Shown here: piece after piece, positions 40,003 through 53,930 of the stretch
Position numbering within the stretch: position 1 is the first letter of the stretch
How the letters are laid out: the number at the start of each line of letters is the position of its first letter
Assembly (NCBI RefSeq): GCF_020740795.1
Contig: NC_067289.1
Location: forward strand, 19,178,608-19,242,607
Direction: 5' to 3'
DNA length: 64,000 nt
Source of the DNA: Apus apus
Taxonomy: Eukaryota; Chordata; Aves; Apodiformes; Apodidae
Program-made: the position numbers and the translations under genes
Notes under the pieces: model-generated
The model's input: only the letters and a program-made list of their open reading frames with translations
What the model was told of the DNA's origin: nothing
Databases searched by the model: none

Positions 40003-43000
40003 AATTTTTTCTGGAGTGGATGCTATCAGTGGAAGCTGGTGGTGAGAATTGCCTTGCAGAATGGGCTAAAATTTTGTTCTTTGGCATGTGAAGGCACATA
40101 AATAATACATAGGAAAAGAGGCAAAAACAAAAAATCAATTCAGAATTTTGCAATGACCTCAGAATTTTGCATGAAGTATGTAATATGATTTATGGCACAT
40201 ATAACTCAAGTGGTTGGTTTGGGGTGGTTTGTTGTTGTTGCTTGAAATGGACTACACTGGAATGATACTGAGTCAAAAGCATGTTGGTTGGTACAGTCCC
40301 CTGTTTGTGTGTCAGCTTCCTGGGTGAGAGAGACAATTGAAGAGGTTGTTACATTGTTTTTCTGTAGAATTGGTAAGGTAACAAAGTTCAAATTAGTAAC
40401 TGTCTCATAAAAAATACTATTTGCTGCTTAAATATATTTGCATCTATGCATAGCTTCCGTGTGCCTCACGTCCTGGCTATCTTAACGTGTCATGATGGGC
40501 ACAACATGTATTACCCTGAATAAAGCACATATATTTACTTAACTCTGTTTTCTGGTTATTGCAAATACATACAGAGTGTGAGTTTGACTCACATGTTTCC
40601 CCAGTGGAAATACACATTCAAGGCATTTAATTTATCATGGTAAATTCCAGTTGGTATATTTTAGATGTTACTATATATTGAGATGTGGTTTTGATAGCTT
40701 TGCATTACCAAAACAACTGGAGCACAGCAGTGAGCCTGGATGTGTGTATTTGGGAGAGAAGAAAATTGAGAGTGATAATTTTAGTCTGAAGTGAAAATGA
40801 TCTTTTCATAATGCTGTTGAGAAAATGTTTGTTCAGACAGCAGACCTGTTTCCTCTTTCTAAACATTGTTACTGGTTTTTGATATCTCTGTTCTGAAAAC
40901 CACTTTTAAGCAGTTTAAGTTATGCATAATGGCTAAATAGTTACACTGGAGGAATAAAAGCAGTAAGGTCAAAGAAAATGTATCATTATCTAGTGTTTTT
41001 ATTTAATCAGCATTCCATGATTCCACCATTTTTAGTTATCTGGGAAACAAAACCACAAAAAGATAATTTTATATTATTCTAGGTGGTGTCTTATGACAGA
41101 AAAATAGTATGATGACCACTAGATAAGGCATGTTAATTAGTAAAGTAGGTTTTCAAATGAGAGATTCAGAGGTAAAGCTTTCTGGAGAAGATGGTGTGTA
41201 ACCAGCCTCAGTCATAGTATTTCTGTTCATCCTTTTCCTATCTCCATCTCCTGTCTTTCCAGTTTGAAAATGCTCCGTGACTGTATTATGCAAAGAAGAG
41301 CATTTACTTTCAGACAGTGGGACAGAGATAGAAGCTGGAAGGAGGGGAGAGGACTGAAGTCTGCATTGTAGGTTGTTCACAATATAACATCTGTTAACAA
41401 TTAGAACAAAGTATTTGTGGCTCAGGGGAGAGTGATGGTAGGAGATGGGCAATTCTGCAGCAACAAGTCTGAGCAGTCAGGAGACAGACTGGGAGTAATG
41501 AAGGAAAGCTGTAAGGTTAGGTGAACCAAGTGGCTTTAGCAGTACTCATACTGGGATTGCAGTTAACTAATCAAGTAGTAGGGAGCTCCAGGAAGCAGGT
41601 TAGGAAAATGCCTGGAACATCTTGATGAAGCTGGTATGCAGGATTTGGGGTGGTGAGGTGGGGAGAATAGATTGGATAGAGACAAACTGAAGTCTGGGAT
41701 ACACCATTTACTCATGATACAGTGTAAGTGCTGTTGAGCAATTTGACCCTTTTAATGCCATGTCTATTGTAGGAAACTTTGGAAAAGTAAATTCCAGTTG
41801 TTTCTTTATTTTCTACTTTTGAAAACAAAGAAAAGAATACAAAAGATTAATAGCACAGATTGATCCACTGAAGAAAAGTCAGGCTTGAGACAAGGATGGA
41901 AAAGTATGGCACAGGCTGAAAAACAATGGGATACTTGGGAATGGGAAGACAAGTGAGCATGACGAAAAACAAGCCGTGCTTATCCTAGAAAGACTGAGAC
42001 ATGCTGGATAAGTGCAAGAATACATAAAAACATTCAGTATCCCAAACTCCTCATCTCTTGAGAAACAGAAGGCAAAAAATAAATGAATAATTATTGAACG
42101 AACAATAGTTTCTAAACATAGTGTATGACAAAGCAAATTATTATCGTTAACAGTATTTGTACTATCCCTGCACTGGGCATCTCAGCCTAAACTGTGACCT
42201 TTGTTATTAGGGGTTAATTCTGTTGAGACCTGATAGATTCTTTTATCTGATAGGCATAATCTGTCCATGATCTGGCATTACCTCTTTCATTGTTGTATTT
42301 TTGTTGTTGGTTTGGTTTGGGTTTTTTATTGAAGTGTATCTCCTGAAGGAATACTGTGAGTTTTAATTTGTGACTGTAGTGATTAATGAGACCATCTGAT
42401 GAAAAATTTACTAACTCATTTTTATCTAACCAAGGCCCTACAGTTCTGTCTTCTGTTGCTGTTGCTTGGAATCCAAGCTGTTGCTGCATTACCTGGGTCT
42501 GACTGTCCACTGCTATGAATATGCATAGCTCTGTTTCTTCTGGGATCTGGTGACTTAACTCCAAAGCTCTGATGTGAAATAATGAAATGCCTGTATTCGA
42601 TACATTAGAGTAAGAATTTAATTGCATTAACTTAGTTCAAGTGCCATCAGAAGGCACAGGAATAGTTACCATATAAATGTCTGATTTTAAATTGCTGGTT
42701 ACTGGCATTTTTGAAAAAGAGGAGTGAAAATGGGCTTTATCAGCCAAGGCTGCAGTCCAGGAGCACCATAAGGACAAGCAGAAGGAAAGTTCGTGTTACT
42801 TGACCAGAAGTATGTATAGCTAGGAAGACTGAAATTTAGTGTGTATTACAGAACTTTTCAATGTCTCTTTTAAAGTGCATGTTAAGGTTCACTTTGAACA
42901 AGTAATTAGAGAGAAAGTGCCTTGTGGTTTAAAACAGAAGTGATTGCCAGAAGATGGGCATTTTAAAGCACTTTACTAAAAGCTTCCCATTTTTTCTTTT

Positions 43001-43121
43001 AGTTCTATTTTCAAATGATTTAGCTTGAGTTTCATTGCACGTCTTTAGGCTCTAAGCTTCAAAGTGGTAAATGCTTTTGAACACTGGATCACTTATTCCT
43101 GAATTACGTATTTACTGTATG

Positions 43122-43252
43122 GTGCTGGACAAGTCCACTAAAGACTTCAGGACTTGCTTCTTCCCACATGTGAGATGGAAATAATTATTATTTACCTCAT
43201 AAGACTATGGACGTTATCTGTTAAACTTTGTGTAGTGTTTTGAGTAGTCCTG
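43122..43252 (+). mobile_element. MIR/L2-like ancient repeat relic
   Basis: The stretch follows the MIR/L2 tail in order: GGACAAGTCCACT, a CTTCCCACATGTGAGATGGAA block (MIR: CTCATCTGTAAAATGGG), ATAATTATTATTTACCTCAT, then a TGTTAAAC...GTGTAGTGTTTTGAG block. The divergence is high, so the family cannot be fixed by eye. Confidence 0.6.
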
Positions 43253-46200
43253 TTGTTCAGGTCCTAGTTACTTAGATATGCAAAATACTAAAACACACAG
43301 CCCTCTGAGATTCCCCCAGTTCATCTTGTTTTTCTACTGTACTTACAAGGTCAAGTTGAAATAATCCATATGATTATAAGAGCTTGTATGAGAAACTTTC
43401 CTGGAGAGCAACATCTGTTATCTGGTGGTAACAGTGATTCAAAGGAGCTCTCTGGGAAGAGAATACAGTCTGTCTCACATGAACAGGATGACTCAGTAGT
43501 TCACATTTGGAAAGAGAAACATTCTCCAGGCCTCACAAACGTGATTCTGGAGACTCATTACATACATTATCACATGCTTTTGTGAAGCTCTCTGTTACAG
43601 CACATTGCAAATGGGTTCTGGCAGCCATTATACTGTCTTCCCCAGAAGCAGAGGTGATACCAAACCACCTGCAGTGCAAGTGCTACAAACTGACTCTCAT
43701 TCCCTCCTGGTTCCTCAATGGCAACACGTGTGGCTCTCATTTCACATGCTTGGTAGTCAAGATGAGTAAGGGGTGTAACAGCTAAGGACTCCAACAAATG
43801 GTGGAGTCCCAGAGCCTTGTGAGTCCCAACACACGTTTATCTTGTACAATCTCTTCTGTAACATGAGATGTCTGTGCCACGCACGTACCTGTTTATTTCT
43901 TTATTAACAGCTGAGACTATAGCTTGGGTTAACATATTTAGAGAAATTATATTACTCTGACAATGAGCATTTTGGGCTGTGAAACTGCACATAAAATTTC
44001 ACAAGGATTTAGCTTTATTTCCCATTTTATCTAAAATTTGAATCAAATTCAGTCCCCTTATAGCAGGAGTGACCTTGCTGTTTCAGGCCCACAACGCAAA
44101 GCAGCCTTAGAGCTTCCCCGAGATGAGTGAATAGGCAACCTACCCTCACGTGGTGTTGATTGATGACTGCAGTTTGGTTCATCTGAAACTACACAACTGA
44201 GCTAGATATGGGTGTTCCAGTCCTGTCTGCTTTCACAGAGGCTTGCATCTTGCAAACATTGCTCTATACAAAGAAAACTGCTCGTAGGTGTTGTGTAGTA
44301 ACATTATATCAATGCTATAGACCTGAAATGCTGTACAGCTTAATTGAATGCAATTCCTATTGACTTCAATAGATGTTTTATTCTATTAGGGACTGCAGAA
44401 TTTAGATCATTGCCTTTGGCTTACATCACTGCAAATATTATTGATGCTTATAAAGCTTTCAGGGATTTTTCAGGCTTTTAGTCCACAAATTGACTGCAAT
44501 GTGAAAGTCTTCCTCAGGGGTAAGAGGAGTACTTATATCCATCTCATTTTTCATTTACTTATTTCTGAGTCTTTCTGTGCTATTCCTTTGGGAGTGCTCA
44601 TATAAAATATGCAATTTAACAAAGAGGGGGAAAAGTGGGCTTGTCTCAATGTAGCAAGATGCAACTTTCATTTTTGCAGATTAGAAGTATGCCTTTTTTA
44701 CTTTCCTGCCTAAGATGTAGAAGTGAATCCGATTCATTTAATTCTCATCAAATGACAAAATCAAGGCACAGTAAATTTAGAATTAATTTTGAGGAAAATT
44801 ATCGGTTTCCCAGGGACGAGCATGGATACAGTGCTTGAAACTTTAAAACTACACTGGATGCAGCATTAGAAATTTTAACAAAAAGAACAAACCTGCTTTG
44901 GCAAGAAGGGGCTGGATGTTTTTTTTTTACCTTTATAATCTACATGCAGTGTAAAGCCAGCACCTGAGTTACACAAGCAGGACTTGGGTAACTTAATTCT
45001 GACCTCTCAGCCTCTGATCACAGTAGGAATATAGATAGGATAGAAATCCTTATGCTGTTACACCCAGACATGTATTGTAGAAATCTGATTCATTTCAAGC
45101 AATATATTCTTACTATAAATCTTCCCAGACAAATCTGCAGAGAGAGCTAGGAAAAGTCACACATATACACATACATATTTTTAGTTCTGTTTAGTAAAAT
45201 TTGAGACAGGTATCTATGGGAAAATTGATATACACCTCCTGGCTAGAATAGTAACTATATTTAATTCTGTTGTCTTAGGTATAGTGAAATTGTGACTTTT
45301 TTTTGTTTTAAAAAAAAAAGGTAGCCTCCTTATAGAAGGCATACTTTTTTTTTTTTACAGCAGGGACCACAATAAATGTTATCTGTCAGGAAAAGAAACA
45401 GGCTATTTAAATTCAGGCAGCATAGCATCTTCAGGCAGAAAGGCTATTTTTAACTTCAGATGTAGCTTAATTTAGAAACTGAGCAGTTGAAGTCCCTTTT
45501 TTTTCTCCACTCCTCCAACTGGAGATTTTTTATAATGATTGTAGATATCCTTGTGTGAAGATCCTGAATAGGACAAAAAATGCATTATCCTGAGCTTCAA
45601 GGTCATGAAAATTCACAGCTAAACAGAGCAACTTTGCAGCAATATTGTCATACACGTGTACACAGAGAGAGATTAGATTGATGTACTATTTTGTCAGCAT
45701 AAGGGCCACTTCAGCAACTTGTCAGAAGGTTGCATATAATTTTTATATCTCTTTATTCAAGATCTTACACTGATCTTTATTATTTTATGTAAGAAGTGCT
45801 GTAATTGCATATAACCCTGTGCAGCTCATGATAGAGAGTGTAAATTTCAGTGGTTTCTAAGGGAGAAATATGAGAAAACTGGCAATGATTCCCTGAATTG
45901 ATTTTTCTGAACCAGCTTCTTGGCTTTGTTTGTAAGTTAATCACAAGAATTGAGAAGCTCATCTTGTTACAGAAGATATTCAGAATTAAGAATTGCAGAT
46001 TTGACTCTATTAACTGATTACAGGCTTTTTTAATATATTCAGATGCAGAATATGAAAAAATCCTCTCACAAATGGAAGTACTTCCAAGATGGCTTGTAGC
46101 AAACAGTCTTCTTGTATAATTGCATACTCTGTCACTCAACATTAATCTGTTGAATTTGAATAGTATTTCAGCATAAAACTCGATTCTAGCTGTATTCTAT

Positions 46201-47693
46201 AGTTTACCTGTTCAAGCTCAGCCAAAAGTGATTCTGAAAGCTATTCTAGTTGCATAACAATAACAAAAAGCAAAGAGAGAGATGTGCCATTGCAACAGAA
46301 ATAATTAAGTTATTAATAAGCTGAATGTGACATGGAAAAGTCGTCTCTATTTCTGAGCATAGTGACACCTTCATTAACTCTTAAGCACATGCAACTTCTT
46401 ACAAGTTCTGAAATTTGGCTTAAATGATTGAGCATTTGTTCACATATAGGGAAGGTAACTTTTTCTGTAGCTGCCTAAAATCCTGCAATTATAAGAGAAA
46501 GCTTCTGCTGGCATTTATTCTTTAACTTATGACAGCTAAAATTAGAGGCTTTCATTCCATTGTTTTTATACACAGTGCAGCATGATGTAATGTAGTAAGA
46601 ATATCATAAAGCAAGTTAGAAATTTAGAGTTATAATCATTGACATTCAATAGAGGTTAAAAAGAAATATTATCTGGAGCTGGACTACTCCTGAATTGCCC
46701 ATTTTGGATGAGGATTCTTTCATCTTCCTCTTAAACATTTGTTTTTGAGGAATGCTCCTTTGCCCAGCTACTTTATATCTGAAGGGAATATGGGAGTTAG
46801 CACAGAAGCTGTTAGAGCCTTAAATTTTCTTTCATTCTCTGCTGGCCAGGCAAACCTGAATTAAGGCTGAATTTAGTCTCTTGGAAGCATTTTAGTAGTG
46901 CTATCAGACTAGGAAATTCAGACTGTGACATACAGTTTGGATTGGGAATTTGAATTCAGAGCCCTTTCTTAAAGAGGATTTTCTTTATAGTAAAGGAGAT
47001 ATATTGCACCAATATTTGTTGAAGTGTTTCATCTTTAGAAAGATAATGTGTTTTTCTCATCAAAGGCTTGATCTGAAGCTCATAGCAAAAGAAACATTAA
47101 GCACAGACATTTTCTTGTTTTAGGTATGTTGGGATGCTGCCAGGAGGCAGGATTCAGTTTGCCTATAAAAGAGGTTTGAAAAAAGACTAAAAACCGTCCA
47201 AAAGGAGCAGTGGGGTAGTCAAGAAAAATCTGAAACTTTATCGAATCGTGGGTAATGTTTTTGATCTTACAGGATCTACTTTAAATAATTTTCTGAATGG
47301 CTTTATAAACTCCAGTCGGCTCTACATTGTAACTGTCCATTTGTATCTGCTTTGTTTTAATTTAGTTTGTAGTAAAGAGGAAAACAACTGTTTTGAGAGC
47401 AAATAATAGTTCTATTTTCAGGCATTCTAACTCTTAAATAGCAAAATGCAGCTATGAAGAATTATGGTGCCACACAGATGATGAGGCTTAGGTAAGGCTA
47501 TACTTTGACCCTTGAGTTTTAAGTAAAGCTAGGGTTTCTCATGAAATAGCACTAGAATACCTAGAATTATCCTGAAGAGGTTTCTGCCTTTTTAGGCCGA
47601 AATCTCATGAGATTATAATTATAGTCACAAGTAAGGATGGACTAGAAAACTGATGATTTTTGGTTCTGGATCCAACCTAATGATAATAATAAT
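43253..47693. other. Gene-free stretch
   Basis: AT-rich with homopolymer tracts near 45297-45360. Nothing coding is recognised. Confidence 0.45.
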
Positions 47694-47718
47694 GAAAAGT
47701 ACTTCTTTAGTACTTTTC
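47694..47718. repeat. Perfect 10-bp inverted repeat
   Basis: GAAAAGTACT (47694-47703) and AGTACTTTTC (47709-47718) pair perfectly around a five-base loop. No A-rich or T-run context marks it as a transcription terminator. It abuts a MIR/L2-like relic. Confidence 0.7.
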
Positions 47719-47721
47719 GTT

Positions 47722-47815
47722 TGCACATCTCAAAGTGTTTTTTAGTAGCGGTCAGTATCATGGCCTTATTTTACAGAAATGTAAGCACAGAAGAAGGAAG
47801 CAAATACCTAAATTC
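47722..47815 (-). mobile_element. MIR/L2-like ancient repeat relic, reverse orientation
   Basis: The plus strand reads CATCTCAAAGTGTTTT, then CCTTATTTTACAGAAATGTA and AGCACAGAAGAAGG, which parallels the complement of the MIR/L2 tail (CTCAAAGCGCTTTACA...CCCATTTTACAGATGAGG...GCACAGAGAGG). Confidence 0.5.
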
Positions 47816-48912
47816 AGATTTTCCTACCTAGTGTTTCCCTACAAATTCCTGCCTAAATGTCCGGGTAGATTTGTGTCACAGAAGGGTGGGTAATCCAAAC
47901 AGGCATTCAGGTACTACCCTGCTAAGAATAACAGAAATTCCTACATAGGAGGATGGCTGGATAGAATAATCCCAGGGTTTCATGAGCAACCCCCTAAGAC
48001 CTGCTCAGTATTCTGCAAGTTCTTCACTTAGTCTCCAAAGGGACTGAGATATGGATATTCCTGAATAGATGGTACTCTGCTGTATATGGTGTGTAGTTAC
48101 CCTTTTATAAATGCTTAGCATGACAGATTCCACATTTCTCCTTGTAAAGTGACTGCTGTGGAGCTGGGAATATTTTCTGCATCTATTTACATTTCTGTGA
48201 CATTCCTGGGAGATACTGATGTCTGCTCCATAACAAAGTGAGGCTGGATTTCCTGTCTTTTGTGCCTTTCCTCCTCTGGGTAGTTACCAGTTATTATGAC
48301 TGGGTCACTTTTCCTCTACTTGGTGGTGGTTCATACTATATAACCTGCAGGGTAGATCCAGACCCAATGTGTCCAGTTGGGTCTTTGAGAGAGATGGAAC
48401 CAAGCTGCTGGAGCCTCTTGGTTTGTATCTGTCTGATCCCAGAAGAGTGATTACGCTCCTTGCTGTCTATCCATACAGTCTGTGCAGACTGTTTCCATTG
48501 TCAGGGAATCACATGCTTAATGTACTGCCTCTTCCGTAAGAACTTTGTTTTAATTTTTTGCTTCAAAAAGCTTAAGCGTTCTCTTCCATGCCACCTATTG
48601 TTACAGAATTTTTTCACTCAGCATAGAAAATGTATCAGTGTTTTCCATGCCCACAAATCACAGGAGGGAGGACTAGCATCTTTATTAATCAGTATGCTGT
48701 CTTCTCAGAAATGGGAAATTGATTTTATTGAAGTGTGACAAATTACAAGAAATAAATAAATTGATATTCGGGTGAAGTACAGGAGACTGCAACATTCATA
48801 CTGTGTATTTGATTAATTATAAAAATTCAATATGCTGTGAATGCATATGAATTTTCACACATCAGCACATAAGCAGTTAAAAAACCTTGTTATAAAACCA
48901 TGTTATATAGTT
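47816..48912. other. Gene-free stretch
   Basis: Open frames at 48238-48450 and 48460-48738 (70 and 92 codons) have no splice context or family resemblance that I can see. Confidence 0.45.
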
Positions 48913-49135
48913 AGGGACATAGAATTGTAGAATAATTTTGGTTGGAAAAGACCTTTGAGATTATTGAGTCCAACCATAAACCTAATGTTGCCAAGTCTAC
49001 CACGAAACCATGTCCCTAAGTGCCACATCTACAAGTCTTTTAAATACCTCCAGGGGTGGTGTGACTCAACCCTTTTCCTGGGCAGCCTGTTCTAGTGTCT
49101 AACAAACCTTTTGATGAGGAAATGTTTCATCTTTC
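48913..49135 (-). mobile_element. CR1 LINE 3' fragment (5'-truncated)
   Basis: The plus strand starts with CATAGAATTGTAGAATAATT, the complement of the CR1 terminal ATTCTATG-type repeat, and continues with GGTTGGAAAAGACCTTTGAG, the GAGTCCAACCATAAACCTAA block, ACCATGTCCCTAAGTGCCAC, a CTTTTAAATACCTCCAGGG block and GGGCAGCCTGTTCTAGTG. The element is therefore on the minus strand, with its 3' end near 48913 and 5' truncation near 49135. It is less diverged than the other CR1 copies here. Confidence 0.92.
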
Positions 49136-52100
49136 ATCTTGGAGAAGATGGTCATAGTTGAGGTACTAAAAATAGTCAGATTTAAAAGTGCATGCTCCCT
49201 AAAGGGGATCAAAGACTGAGATGCTCTTTAGACATGCAAACAACTAGACGTATCAGAGCAGGAATGAGTTTGGTTGAACCAGTTAGTGCACTGATAAAAT
49301 CTTCTACTTCTAGCTTCAGCAAAACTTGTGAAAGTAATAGAAATGGAGTGCAGAAACACAGGGAAAGAGATGTGTAAGGCAGTTCCTATTGCCTGTCCTT
49401 ACATTCCTAAAAAAGTGCCTCAAGCAGGAAGACAGTTTTTCCTGCGCTACTGAGAGATTAAACACAGAGGATGTTCTTTCAGAAAATAATTCAAAGTCCA
49501 CAAGTACAGCCTCTGCTCTGAAGGGAGCCAAACACTCTTCACTGATGGTGTAGCAGACTTAGATAAACTCACTGCATACCTTGAGCCCCTGAATTTGGTG
49601 TTAAACTAAAGCATTGGTAAAAACCTAGTCCATGTAGGTTCATTGCAAAGGCAACTTTGTATGTAGGACTAAAAAACCTAATATTGATAATGTTCTTTCC
49701 TTGTATGCCATCACCTTGGGAAACTGCCATTTTCCCCTTGGACTTCTCTTTCTGTTCTTTATATGACATTCAGATCTCCTGTGCAGAGGCTCAATAGTTT
49801 GTCTGAAAGACAAAGAAAGTCAGTGGAAGAGACTACCTTAGATATGTGCATTGCATTTATAACTGAATCTAAAGTCAAACAGGCTCAAGGACTTTCCTCT
49901 TCTATGTTCCTTCCTAGCGATGGGAGGTTATTTCTCTAATCAGGATTAGCTTTTGTTAAAGTCCCTGGCAAAATCATAGATTGTGCTGCTTAGTTCAGTA
50001 AGATCTGTGAAAAACAGAGAAAAGTTCATAATAAAAAGAAGAGCAATAGTTTTTGTGGATGTGATTTAATAAGAAGCACTATTTACTTTAAAAGGAATGT
50101 AAGTAAAATCTGGCTTTTCATTAAAATGGATTAAAATTTTTAACTCCAAAAGGATTATTTTATTTTATTTTTAATTTATGGCTAAAAATACTTTTTTTCA
50201 AATGTTGTTACTGAAAATTTTGCATCCGTGGCCTGGCTTCAGAAGATCTATTGAATTCTCTGTCCCTTGCATCTGACTTGCAGCACTATTAACACACTTC
50301 ATGTTTCTCTGTTGCACTTGTCTTATTTAACATAAGAAAAGAAAATATGTGGTGGCAGCTCCATACCAACATATCCTTACAGACAGATGCTACAACTTGA
50401 TCCTGATACTCACTGTATGTTTTACTTGCTGCTGCAACTGGGACTTAAAGACATAAAGCACCAGCTTTTTTTTCTGGTATATGTCATCAGTAAAAAGCCT
50501 ATTCTGATTAAATGTAATATTATTAGGAAAATATTTTAACCTAAATGAAGCAGGGGGACAATGATCTTAATATGTTTCAAGGCACAAGAATTTCTTCCTT
50601 TTGGCTGACTTTAATCACCAGTTCTTCAGTAAGCACTCACCAAACCTAAAGTGGTAAGAAGAAACTTCCTATTAAGTGGCCTTTTTTACAGAGAAGATCA
50701 AATTTAGCTGATAAGGCCATCAGGAAGTATGTGCAATACTTAAAATCAGGTTGACAATGCAAATATTGCTACAGAAGAAAAAAATGGCAGTTTGCCTCAG
50801 AAATGTTATGAATTTTAGGTTGGTCCTATGACAGAATGAAGAACAGACTCATGGGTAAGAGCTGTTACCACTGTATGACCAGTGTTAGGTTTGGGAGCTA
50901 TGGGAGGGACTCTGAGAAGGAGTTTTGTGTGCTACATGCCACAAAACCATTCTGAAACCCTGTTGCTTGATCAGCTCTCCAAAATGACACAGTGAATGGC
51001 CAGTTACTGGATTTATACGCCTGGACAGAAAATATTACATAATATATGTTAAGGAACAGTTCCACATTAGCTGAAGGATGAAACGGGAATATATTAATCC
51101 TTTTCAGTAATTTTGTTTTATTTGTTTGATTTGATATTTAGATCTTGTGTGAGCAGGTCCTTTCTCATTGTCAGTTTTGGTCATAAGGTCAGTTAATTAA
51201 CCAGACCATCTGTGGTCCTATAGTAGTCCTTAAAACAGAGGAGAAATAAATAATTTCAGTTAAAATAAAAATTAGAAACATTGAGCAGAGATGGCCTCAG
51301 CCAGAAAATATGGAAATTAAATCCCTTGTACTTAGCATGGAATAGCAAAGTCATGGTGGGTAAATTTCCCCAAAACTGAAAAATTAAGGCTTCAGCAAGG
51401 AAACAGATGTTTATGCAGTAGAGCAATTTAGTCGTGGAGATGACAAAAGAACAAAGTACATTTTTTATTTAGGAATTTGAGTATTATTTTCTAGTATCCA
51501 TAGATAAGGGTAAATATGTGTAAAAACAACAACTTCTAAAATAAATCCTCAAGGGAAAGAGCAAAAGGACAAGCAAAGAAATGGTTTAAATGTATAAAGC
51601 AAGACTTGTTCAGTGAACCACTCAAACATTTGTAAAAAGTAAACAAAGTGGTAGCAAAGACAACTAAAGGGAAATGCATTTTAAAATTCTAGCAAGTAGA
51701 CTAACTTCTAAATATAACTACTGTAATAAATTGCTTTGGAAAGTTATACATAGAGACACAAAATATCCTCGATCCTGTGGTTGAGAAATGTCATGAATTC
51801 CGTGGAAAAATACACTAACACTGTTCAAGGGTGCATGTTTTGTGGAGAGAAAAATTTCTGTTTCCCTGATACATATTTATAAACAATGAGTTAATCCAAG
51901 ACTTTAAAATGTAGGCAACCTACATTTGTGTGGTGCTGACCTCTTCTAGTGCTAAAGGAATCACACACACATTAATCTACTCATTGCACCATTGCTAAAA
52001 TTTAATATTCTTTCCAGTCTTTTTTTTCTGTACTTTTTGACTGTGAGGAGAGAATAAGCAGTCATAGTTACAAGCATGTTCTTTTCTAGGCAAAACTCCT

Positions 52101-53394
52101 GGTGAGCAGCATGTTTCCACATCCCTTGGCCTACTACTGTGTTATCCTGTTATTTCTGGTGCCAGCAATTCCTCTGTACTTGTCTGATGTGGGTGCTCCT
52201 ACACTGTGGCTTGTAACAAGCCTTTCAGCTGTGTTTAGGCAGACCCTTTAAATGTCCCTCTTTGACGTCAGCTCAGCTTTGGGGACTAGTTGGTATTTTT
52301 CATGTGACTGATAACAGGAGGTTGCCTGATACAGCCTTTCAAAGGAGTGGGCAAAAGAGACACAGCATGATTCTCTAGGGGACATCATCTTTGATACTTG
52401 AAAAGGATCTTTTCATCTAGGACTTTGAGAAACTGTGTTCCCAACATGCTAAGGAGATTTAGAACATCCTTGTTTAGATTTTTGCCTCAGGAGATTACTG
52501 TCTGATAGAATTTACCTTGTTTTTGTTCATTCTTAACTAAGTGTTTGAATGTTCATTGAGGAAAAAAATATGTTTCACAGGAATTTCAGCCACATGCTTG
52601 AGATTCCAGGTGCTCAAGGTGTCAAGCACCTTGATCACACATCATTTCTTCAGTAATTGATATTTTAGGTCACTGTATCCATACTTGTCATTTGCACAAG
52701 CAACAACATGTGTGCACACGTGAAACCAAGTGCATTGTACTGCAGAGACAATTTATATCCAGTGTCAAATAAGAAGGAAGTGCAACGCCTCATACAAAGG
52801 CTAGGATACTGATTAACAGTGACCCACATAGCAAATGGATGTTTAGCCTCAGTTATCAGCATAGTTGATGAGAGCAGTGATAATTCTATCATGCAAATTC
52901 TGATGATGAGCTAGAAATTACAGCTGCTGGCATGGAAGCAAAGCTTACTCAAAAGGTAAATTTAGGTGATGCAGGTAATTTCTAGAATGCTGAAGAAACT
53001 GAAGTAATGTGGGTTTGTTGTGAGTCTGGTCTTTTTGTTTTATTTTATTGGAGTTCTTTGTCAAGTTGGTTATTTTTGGTTGTTTGTTTGTTTGTTCTTC
53101 CCCATGAGTGAAAAACAGCAAGTTTGGACCTATTTTGGACTAAATTACATTGTTTTATCAAAGGTAGATCATAATGCTCAGTATATTTCAATATCATAAT
53201 TGATTTCTTAGGAGTAATAAAAGAGAGCTTCATCCACTTAAAATTGCAATAACTGACATCCCATGGAAAATTATTCTTGATTTTTGAAATGATGGTGGTA
53301 AACACAGGAATTGTGAGCTGGCTGAAGTGCTGACTGAAAGTATTATCCAAAAGGAAGTGACAAGGCTAGAGAAATATTACTACTGGTGTCTTTC
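49136..53394. other. Gene-free stretch
   Basis: AT-rich sequence; a short (TTTG) repeat at about 53079-53095 is the only simple repeat of note. No exons recognised. Confidence 0.45.
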
Positions 53395-53930
53395 TGGGGT
53401 TAGTCTTGGGACCTGTTGTATTTAATATATTTATCAGTGTGTTGAGGTGAAATTCCTAGATAAGACGAAATTGGGAGGTACTGGCAATCCCAAGGAAGAC
53501 TGGGGGTTTTTTCAAAAAGAATTAGACTTTTTTTTACTGGCTTGCTGGTAATGTCGTATGAGTAAGTAGTGGACTGTACAAAGCCATACACTTTGGGTTC
53601 AATAACAACTTCCTCTATAACCCGGGGGTTTATGAACTGGAAGTAACAGAGGTGGAAACAAATTGGACTGTATTTGTCAATGAAAGGATGAGTATGACTA
53701 GACAGTGAAACGTAATTATTGTAGAAAAGTCGATGCAATCTGGAAGGTGAGTGTTTTTTAACAAAGAGAAGGAAATGTTGGTACTGTTTTAAATGGAGTG
53801 TTAACTCCTTTTGAGTATTTTTACAGTTGTGTTTAGCTTTTTTTTGAACTGTGAGAAGTGCAGAGAAGAGCTACAGGATGAGCAGGGGAATGAGGCTCCA
53901 TCTTCTGAAGGGAAATTAGAAATGCCTCGT
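53395..53930 (+). mobile_element. Degraded CR1 LINE fragment (ORF2 region)
   Basis: Short blocks follow the CR1 reverse-transcriptase region in order: TTGGGACCTGTTGTATTTAA with TATTTATCAGTGTGTTGAGG (CR1: GGTCCTGTCCTGTTCAACATCTTTATCAATGA), GACGAAATTGGGAGGTACTG, ACACTTTGGGTTCAATAACA, and GTGCAGAGAAGAGCTACAGG near the right end. Many gaps and changes mark an old, inactive copy. The limits are approximate. Confidence 0.6.

Larger units (their letters stand above)
33586..43121. other. Gene-free stretch
   Basis: AT-rich sequence with no exon that I can assign. Two CTCF-like motifs (34822-34834 and 39989-40002), an AT repeat (36297-36311) and T runs (for example 39505-39519) are the only structures I can name. 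No GNB4 coding exon was found on the plus strand. Confidence 0.5.
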
